The translations under genes were made by a program, and so were the position numbers. A stretch of 36,081 nt of DNA, taken from NCBI GenBank assembly GCA_033297205.1, contig MU859329.1, forward strand, positions 1 through 36,081, written 5' to 3'. This DNA comes from Pseudoneurospora amorphoporcata. Taxonomy: Eukaryota > Ascomycota > Sordariomycetes > Sordariales > Sordariaceae. This document shows positions 9,677-20,000 of the stretch, one piece after another (the first letter of the stretch is position 1; the number at the start of each line of letters is the position of its first letter). Under the pieces are notes generated by a model. It saw nothing but the letters and a program-made list of their open reading frames with translations. It was not told where the DNA came from and did not search any database.

Positions 9677-10835
9677 TCCTGACGAGTAGCTGATCCCGAG
9701 CCCTTCTGTACTTCTTTACTTCGCAAGCCAAATTCAACACCCAGTTTTCCGCCCAGTTCGGTTTTCCTCTGTGTCACTGGGATTGTGGATTTGCGACACG
9801 CAACCTCAAACTGGTGGTCGGAGAGAGAGAGGTTGTGGACTGCGCGCAGTCTAGCAACTTGGATGTATAGCCGGATTGATTATACCGGAAATCGGTTTCT
9901 ACGGTAGGTATGGATTAGACCAGAGAAAGAGGGGATGCGGATACTTGGTGGGCGAGATACAGACCCTCATCTCCACGAGTAGTGTTGGCTAGCGCCTGCC
10001 ACCTACATTTTCGATTTCCGACATGGAGCAGCCAGGTCCAAGCCACATCAGAACTGACAACCAGTCGCAACCGGTATAATGTTCCTTCCCACTGCAAGTC
10101 AACCCCCATTTCTTTCCATGTGTGTCACCCAGTTTCAATGGCCATGATGCCCAACTAACAATCCGAGCAATGATGTTGTAACCTCTTCAGCTCGAACCAG
10201 TGAGGGAAGTGCACATATTTGACCTTGGTGTCTGCCCTGCCTATGAAGACGAGGCTTTGACGCACCCCATCACCCGGCGTTGCATTATGTGTTTCCTGCC
10301 CTCCGTGATTTCTTGCTTCACGGCTTCAACCGTCAACTTGGGATGAAACAATGCTGACTTGCATCTATAGACAATGAATGGAGGCTCTACAGCCGTCCGT
10401 TTTGCGAATGGCTTCCAACGACTGGAGCCCAACCACGGAAGACCGGATCCGACCTACTGGTGCATGTGAGTTATTGGCCAGTAGATCTGGGACAAGTGAA
10501 GTTCATCGCTGTGTTCAAGATGGTGTTGAGAGCCTGTGCTTCATTCCATAAATAGTTATTTTACAGGTCAGCCCACGTATCGTATCTGGGCTCGGGCAAC
10601 ATCAACATCTTGACTTATTACTACCTCTACACTTCTGGCCACCTCACTGCAGCCACAGGACGCTTTTATCACCTTTTATCATCCTTCTCCAGTCGACTAT
10701 CAGCAATCTCACATTTGCCAGGCTTTTCTTCTCATTCGAACCACTCCCGCTTGGGTGCTTACGAGCTTTCGACTTGGCTAGGTCTCTATCAGGAGGGCTG
10801 GCTATCCCAAGCATCAAGCAACATAGGTTCAGAAC
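9677..10835. other. Gene-free stretch and upstream region of the 10,836 gene
   Basis: Normal composition. Two short minus-strand frames (9,915-10,109 and 10,241-10,432) have no recognised domain, lack a splice arrangement I could justify and are not annotated as genes. The last 280 bp before the gene start contain a TATA-like ATAAATAG at about 10,550 and pyrimidine-rich stretches (about 10,610-10,720) of the kind found in fungal promoters and 5' leaders. Confidence 0.45.
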
Positions 10836-11693
10836 ATGCCCAAGGGCAAAATCCGAAAGTTGATCAAGGATCGACTCCGTCACAAATCACCAGACAACAG
10901 AGGCCTGGAAGTTCCGGTCGAGCGATCATCACAACACAGTTCATTGGACATAACCGGAACTCGTCCTTCAGCCGATCGATCCCGTCAACATTCAACAGAG
11001 ATGAGTAGATCCACTGCTACAGCCACAGTCACAGCCACCGACAGAGACTGCCGTCAAGCTCTGAGTGGTTGGACCTCAAGGTTCAATGAACTTAGCCGGC
11101 ATGTTGAGCAGGGTTCCCCTACAGCCATGGCCCTCGATTCCGCCCGAGCAGTCGTCGGAGAGTTGAGCTACTCGGACCTTCTCGATGAGGGCAATAATGA
11201 GGTCTTTGAGGCGGTCGTGAACACCAGGCGGGACTTCGACGAGAGGTATGAAGAGACAATTGAAAACATCGGGCGTGGAAACTCCAGAGAAGAAAGGCCA
11301 GAGGCAGCAAACAAGGTCATCATCAACACGCAGGACATTGTGAACATGGTTTTGGGACTTGTACGGCAATTGCCGCCCCGCCTTCAACCGGAGCAGATGC
11401 AGAACAAGGTCAAAGATCTCAAGGAGAAGGCAAAGAAGCTCGACAAAGCGGTCAGCGATTCCTACGCAGCGGGACATCTCTACAACATGAGAAACAGCGG
11501 GTCGGGACAGCAAAATGTCCTCTCGGGTTCTGGGACGCAGAATAACAGTACTGGCCATGGCTCGATCTTCAGTGGTCAACAGTCCAGAGGAACCTACAAC
11601 ATTGGACCTTCGGGACTCCCATCACCACCAGCGGCGTCACCTGAAGAGTCGAGGGAGACGAGGGAGTCGAGGGAGTCAAGCAACTCAGGTTGA
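10836..11693 (+). CDS. Hypothetical protein with C-terminal Gly/Asn/Gln repeat (amyloid-signalling-motif-like)
   Basis: A 285-aa intronless frame whose family I do not recognise. Residues 1-20 are strongly basic (PKGKIRKLIKDRLRHK). Residues 30-70 are Ser/Thr-rich and low in complexity. Residues 70-212 read as a mostly helical, charged domain (for example NEVFEAVVNTRRDFDERYEE and KVKDLKEKAKKLDKAVSDSY). Residues 218-258 are an imperfect repeat, SGSGQQNVL / SGSGTQNNST / GHGSIFSG / GTYNIG. The tail is rich in Ser, Arg and Glu (ESRETRESRESS). Gly-Asn-Gln repeats of this look occur in fungal NLR and effector proteins as short amyloid-forming signalling motifs, so a role in regulated cell death or incompatibility is possible. 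That is inference: no HeLo, SesA or other effector domain could be assigned. The first ATG of the frame (context GAACATGCC) was taken as start. It is the first gene after the transposon block. Confidence 0.65.
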   Translation: MPKGKIRKLIKDRLRHKSPDNRGLEVPVERSSQHSSLDITGTRPSADRSRQHSTEMSRSTATATVTATDRDCRQALSGWTSRFNELSRHVEQGSPTAMALDSARAVVGELSYSDLLDEGNNEVFEAVVNTRRDFDERYEETIENIGRGNSREERPEAANKVIINTQDIVNMVLGLVRQLPPRLQPEQMQNKVKDLKEKAKKLDKAVSDSYAAGHLYNMRNSGSGQQNVLSGSGTQNNSTGHGSIFSGQQSRGTYNIGPSGLPSPPAASPEESRETRESRESSNSG

Positions 11694-13167
11694 CGACAAC
11701 CAATTGCGCACTCTACCACGGGTGAGGCGTAGACATGGACCACCGTGGAGGCACTGAATTGCACATCGATCTCAACAACTACATAATTCACCCATGTTTC
11801 TTGCCTTTCTGTTGATTCTCATGATCACTTGCAGCACGCGCGAATCATGATAGCCCTCAGCTTCCGTTCTACGTTTCTCATTCTTGTGGTAGTCTAGGTA
11901 GATAACTTATTGACATATGGCTCTTTATTCGACTGTTCCTCTGCTACGATGTGTCCACCTGGTCAACCATTTCCCCAGCCTATCCAGATATAAATACGCG
12001 CTATCATGCGGTGTCTTCCATTCTCCCTTCGACCCAACCAGACGTGTTCTGAAAGAGATATATAGTCTTAGAGGCAGCAGAATGAAGCAATTTCTATGTC
12101 TGTTTCTGTCGCAAATCCCACAAGAGGGATGCTCGTCCAGATACCGCTTCTTCAACAGCGGTTAGCGTGGAGGAGGATCAACGAGCACTAACAGGAGTAC
12201 ATGGAGGACTGGAGGGCTGATCGCGATAATGGTCTATTCACTTGAAGTGTACTATTCAAACCTAGATGGCCGAATAGGATAGCGGTATTCTTCGTTGAAT
12301 ATGACTGCATTCCGGCCTAAGTTCCCAGAAGTTCTATGTGATGAAGGAGTGTCTTGCTGCCTACTGGCGTCTTGTGCTATGGCGCTTTCGATGCCAACAG
12401 GACCATGGTGCCTGAGGTCGCGCTGTGTCTTTTGCCTAGAGGTACCATAAGTTGGTAGTTCAAATCTCTGTACTGGAATTACAGACAGACCCGTACCAAT
12501 GTGTATCTTACCCCAGGGGCACGGTACGGGGTTCGGCCAGGTGCACCGGCGTAAGACCGGGATGCGGGTCCACTCTTCCCGGACAGGGCCACTTTTCCCG
12601 GAAGACTTCCGTGACACTGTGCGGGCGGTTTTGCCGGCCTGAGGTAATTCGCATTCCGTTGAACGATTAACGATATAATACCCACTCAAGTTAACTATAT
12701 TGACCAGCCCACCTTAAACTGAAAGTCATCCATATAACAACTTGTCGATTTAGCTATGTCCTCCAGAATGACCACCTGGGACGTTGACTTCAGTTCTGCC
12801 AGCGTGCACGGTCCAGACAGACGCTCGCACAGTGATTGGCCGATTCAGGCCCGGCCGAGATGCTCTTCAGGATGTTAAGCAATGGCCTAAAATTGTGTAC
12901 TTTTGCCACTATGTACTAACAGTTTCATCATCGTTGCACGCAGGCAAGTCCTGACCAAAACTTGCAGCATTCCACACATTCCACGGCTGTTTTTTTCGTT
13001 CGCATAGAGATGCACCTGTGACTTCTTGAGCCAGGTCAGCAGCTATTATGTCGGTCCCTTTGAGTGGGCGCAGCTGGGATAAAAGAAGGGATTTGAGGTT
13101 AATTGGGGGTTGATCGCCAAGTGGAAGCCCAAGCTAGCCCCCCAAACCCCTCCAAAAAAAAACGGCC
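11694..13167. other. Gene-free stretch
   Basis: Normal composition. The longest frame, 145 codons on the minus strand (12,252-12,689), has no recognisable domain and an erratic composition, so it is not called. Around 12,450-12,475 a GGTAGTTCAAATC string looks like a tRNA T-arm, but no acceptor, D or anticodon arm fits around it. Two poly-A runs at 13,154-13,162 and 13,168-13,175 belong to the downstream side of the tRNA gene. Confidence 0.5.
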
Positions 13168-13175
13168 AAAAAAAA
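13168..13175 (-). terminator. RNA polymerase III terminator of tRNA-Asn
   Basis: A run of eight T on the minus strand begins five bases past the 3' end of the tRNA gene. A second run of nine T follows at 13,154-13,162 and could serve as backup. Confidence 0.8.
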
Positions 13176-13180
13176 TTAAC

Positions 13181-13254
13181 CTCCTTCGGTAAGGATCGAA
13201 CTTACAGCCTCCAGATTAACAGTCTGACGCGCTAGCCAATTGCGCCACGAAGGA
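13181..13254 (-). tRNA. tRNA-Asn (anticodon GUU)
   Basis: The 74-nt minus-strand sequence folds as a complete cloverleaf without an intron. The acceptor TCCTTCG pairs with CGAAGGA and the discriminator base is G. The D-arm region GGCGCAATTGGCTAGCGC contains the internal A box. The anticodon stem TCAGA/TCTGG carries the loop CTGTTAA with GTT at positions 34-36. The T-arm GTAAG-TTCGATC-CTTAC holds the B box. The acceptor stem is fully paired, the variable loop is short, and a T8 terminator follows at once, so the gene looks functional. Confidence 0.93.
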
Positions 13255-14636
13255 TGAGAATGCCCGGCAACTCCATCTCGCCACGGATTGAACCCGCGAT
13301 TTGGCGCCAGGCGACTTTGTGTACTTGCATCACCTCTGTCCAATACTTATATACCTACCCATAGGTACGCACGTCCGACATTTGACATGACATGACATCA
13401 TGTCAAGAAACCAAAAGCACTCCGTCTGAACACCTTTAACATCGGACATAGCATGTGACTACATACATACCTAAATCAACTGAACAAAAGAGAGTGCAAT
13501 CTTTTGAGACGCGATAAAGGAGAAAGGATCTGTACTCTTTCCTTTTTGCCATGTCTTTCTTTCTCTTCTCGTGCGCATTTCTCCCAAGAGAAGAAAAGTT
13601 CTGTCGCGCATCTCGCACATCTCGACGTCGCGTGTGAGTGCAGTCCCATTGTGCAGAGACAGCAAGCAACCTTTTTAGACCATCGACTTTGAGCCGATAA
13701 ATCAAGATAATAATGAGGGACTCTTCACGTCTCCTTTATTGCATTTATTCATTCCGCCGGTCTATCCTGAGTTGCTGACGCGGGTACACCTTCGTTCTTT
13801 TGCCTTCAATTCCCGCTAAGACGTGATTCTTCATGTCTCCCTGGCGATCCTCTCTCCCCCTTGCTTCCAGCCATCTTCACAACTACCGAACCGTCGACAG
13901 GGAGCAGTTATCCATCTTCCGCAAAGCTTAGTACATAATGCAGAGTGAACAAAGATCCCTCCGATCGGTACCTGCATTCTACACTGCTGGTAGCTTGAGG
14001 CTCAAACGCCCCTTCTAACCTGCGTGTCAAGTGCCAATGGCTTCGATGGGAATTCTGTTCACTGACAAACCCAGAGCTCACAATCACAGGGCACCAGAAT
14101 ATTGAATACTACTTATCATTTTCAAGCTATCAAAACGCTTGTTTAACTTTACCTAGCTAGCTATCATCAACACCGTACTGTACTCGTAAAGCCCAAGCAA
14201 GCATTTGTTCATTTCAAACTCCGGTACTCCTGTGATTCGATGCGAACCAAAGCAAATAATCCTCCAATTCCATCCATCCATGATATATCTATCATTGCCC
14301 ATTTCCATGTCGGCATTTGCACAATTCCTTCAGGCCAGGCATGAATAACGCCTTTTGAACTCCATCCACTTCCCCTTCCCATCCGCATAGCCTAGCCTAG
14401 CATAGACTTGTCTCTGCTTTTCCAGTATTCACCTTTCAGCTCCTGCTCGAGGACGCACGTCCCATATGATAGATAGCGACCATTGTTATAGACATGTACT
14501 GTACTGCACTGTACTTGTATCATCGAACCATCAATAGTCCGAAACTGTCTTCACGATATGATGCCGGGATGCCGTGACTGATGAGGGCCTGTCTTGTCTA
14601 ACGGACGATCGAGGAGGAGGTTTCATCCCAAAACCA
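13255..14636. other. Intergenic region: upstream of tRNA-Asn and 3' side of the KEN-box gene
   Basis: No gene seen. At about 13,281-13,310 the minus strand has CGCGGGTTCAATCCGTG, T-arm-like but not foldable into a tRNA. TGACATGACATGACATCATG near 13,385 is a small direct repeat of GACAT. The last few hundred bases before 14,637 probably hold the 3' untranslated region of the KEN-box gene. An 89-codon minus frame at 13,436-13,705 has no supporting evidence. Confidence 0.45.
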
Positions 14637-16058
14637 CTAGCATTCAGCAACATCCACCTCCTCCAAAACACTCTCACGCACAGGCGAGGACGGCGCGCTC
14701 TGCTGATCCTTCGCGCTCTCGCTCTCCCAAAGCTCAAAGCTCTCACCCGTGCCCTCGATGGGCTCCAAAACCGCGGCCTTGATCGGTCCGTCGTGAACGC
14801 CCATGATACCATCGATGCTGTCCACATCGTCGGAGTCGCTGCAAGAGCTAGTGTCGGCTTCATCGGCTTCGTCATCCTCAAAGTTGTCGACGAAAATCTG
14901 GGGAATGTCGCTGCGGGACTTCTCGCTGTCCTCCTCTTGTGCCTTGTCACTCTGAGCCGCAAGGCCGGCAACGGGAGCGGCAGCATCATCCTCATCTCCG
15001 GGCACCAGAAAGAAATCCTCATCATCGGTTCCCTCCGGCCAGAAATCCTGGCTATCCATCTCCTGCAACGGAGCCCTGTTCATCTCCACAATCATGTCAT
15101 CCGTATCCGAACCTGCATCCGAGCCTGCACCTCGTGTCGAAGGAGTCCGTGCAGACTGCGGGATCTGGCTGACATTATCGGTAGGTGGCACGTTCTCCTT
15201 GTCGCGTCCCTCTGCGCACTCGCGCGTTTCGCGCTTTTCGGTTTCCTCGTCACTGCTGATGTCGAGAACGCAGGTGCTGTGCTGCAGGAGGTTGGTCATT
15301 TCCTGCTCAGGAGTGTCTTCGTGGATGTCGAAGAACCAGTCAGACTTCATGGTGGAGGGGAAAACAGATTCGGTCTTGGTGGCGGTGGATTTGGGTGACT
15401 TGGTCTCGCGGAGGCCACCAGAATAGCTGGGAATGGTACCCTTGAGGGCGGCATCGAGGGAGAAAGGTGCAGAAACTCCACCAAATGAGGGGGGATCGAC
15501 GCGTTGGGTGCGGCACTTGGAAAGGATACCGCCCTTCTTGGAGCCGCGAGTGGGAGATCGGCCGGCGGGGGCTGTGAGAGTTTTGGAAGTAGCAATGCGA
15601 GTGTTGAGACGAGTCTGCTGAGACTTGGCTTGGAGGATGTGCCTAGGCTGGGTGGATGTGTTGCCGAGAATGCTCTTTCCGAGAGACACGACTGGTGTGC
15701 TGGCCCTCTTGAGGACAAACTGTGAAGGCTTCATGATGTTGGAGTGCGAAGACTTTGCCCGCTTTGAGAACATGCTAGGGTCGACATTTTCGGTATCGTC
15801 AAGAGGGTCAACCTCGGCGGCCTTCCTCTTTGTGGAGAAGGCTAGAGATGGTGTTAGAAAGGTGCATCGACATTTCAACATATAATGCAGACTGATAAAG
15901 AGACCAAAGTGGAATAGATCGAATAGGAGGAGAGCAATCCGGAGGGCAGTAGAAAGCAAGAGCACAAACTTACCATTCTGTCTGTTCTTCAAACTCGTCA
16001 GTCCCGACAACCTCCCCTCATTAAGGGGAGCAAACGGTTGACGACTAACGGCAGCCAT
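14637..16058 (-). CDS. Conserved-looking nuclear protein with KEN box and acidic C-terminus
   Basis: Two exons on the minus strand: 16,058-15,974 and 15,841-14,637. The 132-nt intron (15,842-15,973) has donor GTAAGT and acceptor TAG. Its length is a multiple of three, so the frame reads through, but the splice signals are good and removal joins NRQN directly to AFSTKRK. The product is 429 aa. The N-terminus is SRQPFAPLNEGRLSGLTSLK. DTENVDP lies at 44-50, basic clusters at 120-145 include GRSPTRGSKK, and EDTPEQEMTNLLQHSTCVLDISSDEE spans 203-228. A KEN box lies at 243-245 (DKENVPP). From residue 265 on the protein is very acidic, and it ends near FELWESESA. KEN boxes mark substrates of the APC/C ubiquitin ligase, so a cell-cycle-regulated nuclear role is plausible. 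Securin or a CDK inhibitor would have such features, but I cannot identify it as either. The start context CACAATGGC is typical. Confidence 0.82.
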   Translation of the reverse strand: MAAVSRQPFAPLNEGRLSGLTSLKNRQNGKFVLLLSTALRIALLLFDLFHFGLFISLHYMLKCRCTFLTPSLAFSTKRKAAEVDPLDDTENVDPSMFSKRAKSSHSNIMKPSQFVLKRASTPVVSLGKSILGNTSTQPRHILQAKSQQTRLNTRIATSKTLTAPAGRSPTRGSKKGGILSKCRTQRVDPPSFGGVSAPFSLDAALKGTIPSYSGGLRETKSPKSTATKTESVFPSTMKSDWFFDIHEDTPEQEMTNLLQHSTCVLDISSDEETEKRETRECAEGRDKENVPPTDNVSQIPQSARTPSTRGAGSDAGSDTDDMIVEMNRAPLQEMDSQDFWPEGTDDEDFFLVPGDEDDAAAPVAGLAAQSDKAQEEDSEKSRSDIPQIFVDNFEDDEADEADTSSCSDSDDVDSIDGIMGVHDGPIKAAVLEPIEGTGESFELWESESAKDQQSAPSSPVRESVLEEVDVAEC

Positions 16059-17000
16059 TGTGGTTTGATGAATATGGAATAATACTGTCAGGGGGAAGAA
16101 AAGAAGCTGACAACTGCACAGTTAAAAGGGTGTGCAAGGTACACACGAACGCCGCGCGCTGTTTCGCGGAAGCGCGGTAGCGTCGGGTATGACGGAAGTT
16201 GCCAGGCGTGGTTCCCGCGAATCTTCGTGTGGGTTTCGCAGCTGCTTCGCGTGCTATGAAGGAGGAGCGGGCGTAGAACAGGCGCAGAACCCGAACCCAA
16301 AGAAATGGAATGCAAAAGGTACAGGCAAGCGCCGAGACAAGGGGGGGGAGGGGGCAGGGCAGAGACAGGGGCTTGGCTCAATCTGCCCAGGAGAGGAGAG
16401 GAGGAAAATGCGGGGGTTGTGTGTGATTGATGTTTCGAGGTACAGATCCAACCGTTGGACGTGCACGCTCGGTAAGAGATATGATTTCTTATCCTCCTTC
16501 GGCCACTGGTTGTATCTTTCGACTTGGTCTTGCGTTCGGATGAGATGCAAAGAGAAGAGCAATATGTTCGAGATTGAGATAGAAGAGTAGATGTTGGAAA
16601 AAAGCGAGAAAGAAGAGCGGCTAGAAGACGACCGATAGTCGAGGGATGCGAGCGATTCTTATCCAAATCCGCAAAGAGTACCAGTTGCAGGTACTGGTAT
16701 CGTCGGCAAGAGAGAGAGGATGTCTGTAAGTCGGGCTGGTGGTCTGGTGTTCAGTCGGATTGGTGCGATGTTCTCGACCAATGCGATTCGCCGTGTATCA
16801 AGGAGCAAGTTCAAAAACTGCCTTGGCTTTCGAGACGGTGGTGCTGGTGTTGAATGTCAAGCAACACTGCAATCTGCGACTGCATAACTGTTAGCGCAGT
16901 ACTTATGCGATGCATGGGTGCCTCTACGTTTTACGTAGCGTCGCAACGGGAGGTTTCCTCCCTGAGAGACATACTGGAGATACCCGACCGGCTTGGTATT
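16059..17000 (-). promoter_or_regulatory. 5' leader and promoter region of the KEN-box gene
   Basis: The bases just upstream of the start (CATCAAACCACA before the ATG, minus strand) and pyrimidine-rich minus-strand stretches (about 16,340-16,620) are typical of fungal 5' leaders. A 192-codon minus-strand frame (16,088-16,666) lies here, but its Ser/Pro/Leu-rich, low-information sequence suggests chance. No defined TATA box or operator was identified. Confidence 0.4.
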
Positions 17001-20000
17001 ACTGTCGGGATTGACCTTGCGACCAATTGTGTGTTTCGGGTACGTCGGCCTGAAAGTCGAGTGTCGCAATCGTTGACACTGGTATCGTTCTGTCGGGCAA
17101 CGGCTACGAGTTGCGAGTCGGTGATAGTTGGATGTGGTTTTGAAGGTCCGATTCGAGAGACGTCAACACAGTGGCGGACCGGCGGAATCGGGACGGTTTG
17201 AATTGACTTGTCGGGTACCGAATGACTATGCGAGTCTTGTCGAGTCAGTTATCGTACCTCGGTGTAGGTAGGATAATTCGTTGGTATGATGTATGTCGGC
17301 GACCGTAGGTAGATTGGGGCGACAAGATATTGTCGATGCAGCTCACGAGAAGGAGGCTGTCGGATAGGACAAGGGGTAAAGAGCGAAAATTAAGGTGATG
17401 GTGGACTGAGTTGTGTGCGTGTGTGGTGCAGTTGTGGGAAGACCAAGACCGGGTCACCGACGGCGGGGCAGCCAAGTGAATCGATCGAAAGGACGGAACC
17501 TGTTCCTTCCTGTGGCTTTCACTGCAGTGTGGTGGAGAGTGGAAGGCTGAACTGAATCTGAAGAGCCCAGAACGCTGACGACTGCCCGTGAATGGCCACT
17601 GGTCGGCCGGCTTCCCGTCCTTTACACAGTGAGAACCTGACGACCTGACGTGCCTTTTTCGTGCTAAAACACCATTTCTCAACGCGCGCCGTCGCCCACT
17701 TTCTTCCAATCAGAACGTGCGACGGAATCGCGGGAGCGGAGGGAAAAGAGGCGTCTACACGCGCAAGCCGCGCAAGGGACCGCAGAAAGGTCAGTGTCAT
17801 CCCTGTGCCACTTCAACAGACTCGTCAGTCCTCACAGAGAAGAATGCGCGCTGTGGAATCTTGTCTTAAGTGCCTGCAGATGGTCTCAATCCTTCACCCC
17901 TGTGCAATCGCCGTCATGACTGAAGCACCATCAAGTACTTCTTTTAAGAGCTTGCAGATGGTTTTGACTGAGCATGGGAGGAGGGTCTGAATCAAGTCGT
18001 CCGCCCATCCATCCATCAAAGTTGAAGAGGCACCACTACAGAACCTGAAGCTCCAGTCTTCGCTGTCTGTGCCCGTCTGCCCCCCACCACTTCAACATGT
18101 TCTTGTAGGTACCGTGCATCCGTCTGGCGCGCTGCCGTACAAGATGAGTAAAAGGTAGTCGCCTCCAAGAAATCAATTAACTTGTGGGACCAATGGCAGC
18201 GCATGTGGTGTCTTCCCGCCTCACACGCCCGCGAGGAAAGCCCCCCTGGCCCCGCAGGCGTTAAAGTGGCTGCGTGCCCCACACCACTTGTGGAAGTGCA
18301 GGGTTCCTTCCACCTTCGCAAATGCGGGCCATCGCAGACAATGTAAAAAGGGCAGCCACCAGTGTCTGGGCTGTGGCCCGTACAATTAAATGCAGCATTT
18401 TCTGGTCTTGCATCAGGGAGCCGACATCAGTCCGTTAAATTCCCAAACCCAATGCGCCCTTCTCTTTTCATCTGGCAAAATATCATCGGCAGGCGGCTGA
18501 AGGAGACAATGTCTATCCTTCTCGCTGTTTGAGTAGACGCAAGTATCCGGGCCGTAGACGTCCTCAACTTTCTCTAGGTCCCCGACCATGGCATGTGATC
18601 CGGTGAGCTCAGCAATGGAGGCATCATTCTCTTACCAACGGCGAGCGAGCGGTAGTACAACGGCGTGTTAGCCAAGTTCAAAAACAGGAGACTGTTTGTG
18701 GTCCCCTATGAGATCTCGTCGCAGTCCACCACTTCACGAGTTACCTTAGAGGGAACACCGGGTTTCTGAACATGGCCTCCGAAGCCCTATTTAGGATAAT
18801 GTTTATGCAATACACTGTGTTTTCTCACGGACTATCACTTGACAATTAACAAGGGTAAAAAGTCTGTTTTGAATGAAAATTCTTAAAAGAGGTTTCAAAT
18901 GTTTTTTAAATAGGGATAAGTAATAAAAAAAAGGCGCTGCACTCGAGTGAAAATCTGATACATTTGGCTCACGGCCTACAGACGAACCGTGCCAACACCA
19001 CTAGTCTTGATTGGTGCCTTTGGGCGATGTCATTGATACTTAAATTTTGAGAAAAATCGAATGCCTCGATCCTTTTTTTCCTAGTGTGGTTATTGAAGAA
19101 AAAAGATTCTAAGGATAAGAGTGAAAGCAAAATGTCTGTTTTGGCTAAAATCTATTTCTTTTATTTTAAGTCTTTTGGTTTTACAACTCTCCAATGACTG
19201 TAAGAAAAACCAACATTCTTTTTGAAAGCCCAGTCTTCCCTCTAAGGCCCAATCCTGCGCCCCCGGATATCTCTTACGTGCTTCGAGGTGTCTCGACCCT
19301 GCTGTGCAGTCACATTTGGACAGCGTTACACAAGATCTCGCTGAACCGGTAGTTGGACCTGATTCTCGGACAGACTTACGTACTGTATAGTCTAGTGTCC
19401 GACGACATTTGGCTTTGATGGGGTCGATATGGGCCTGAGGTCAAGGCGTTATCTGCAACCACTTTAACCATCTGCAAGCACTTTAGCTCTTTTGAGACAC
19501 TCATTGCTCGCCTCGTTGCTCGGTGTTGCAGCAATAGCTTGCCTTGTCTCACTCTTTCGCACATCTTCTGCAAAGTGGTAATGCTAGTACTACTATCCCT
19601 GATACATGTCTAGAACATGGTGTCAGTAATACCCCTTGCACGTCGAGCTCTCCATTGGATGGGCAGATATCTTCTGCCATGAATTGGTGAATTCTGCTAG
19701 GCAAAGTGGCATGCCCATTCTGCGTCTCTTCAGTTGGACTTCGTTCGAGCTTGGGGTGTGCTTTAAGGAAGAAAGGAAGTCATCCATCAAGACGACATGA
19801 GCGTGATATCAGTGCCATTCCACCTGCAGTATTTCCTGAGACAATGATGCCAAGTGTATTAGTCGGTGTTTGTGTCCTGTGCAAGCTGTGGTGACATGAT
19901 CCAGGTGAAGGGTAATGTGTCGTTCAACCCTAACCCTGGCTTTGGTTAAGCACAAAGTCGCCCCTGAACTCCCTCTCTAGCAATGACAACCAAGTTTCGA

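Noticed and set aside
12252..12689. 145-codon minus-strand frame
   Set aside because: No recognisable domain, uneven composition, no good start context, and nothing else supports it.
13281..13310. Second tRNA next to tRNA-Asn, from GGGTTCAATCC on the minus strand
   Set aside because: Stem pairing fails beyond the loop and no other arm is present.
14574..15398. 274-codon plus-strand frame
   Set aside because: It is the antisense shadow of the KEN-box gene, which has better splice signals, start context and motif content.
16088..16666. 192-codon minus-strand frame upstream of the KEN-box gene
   Set aside because: Ser/Pro/Leu-rich, no domain, and placed where a promoter and leader are expected.
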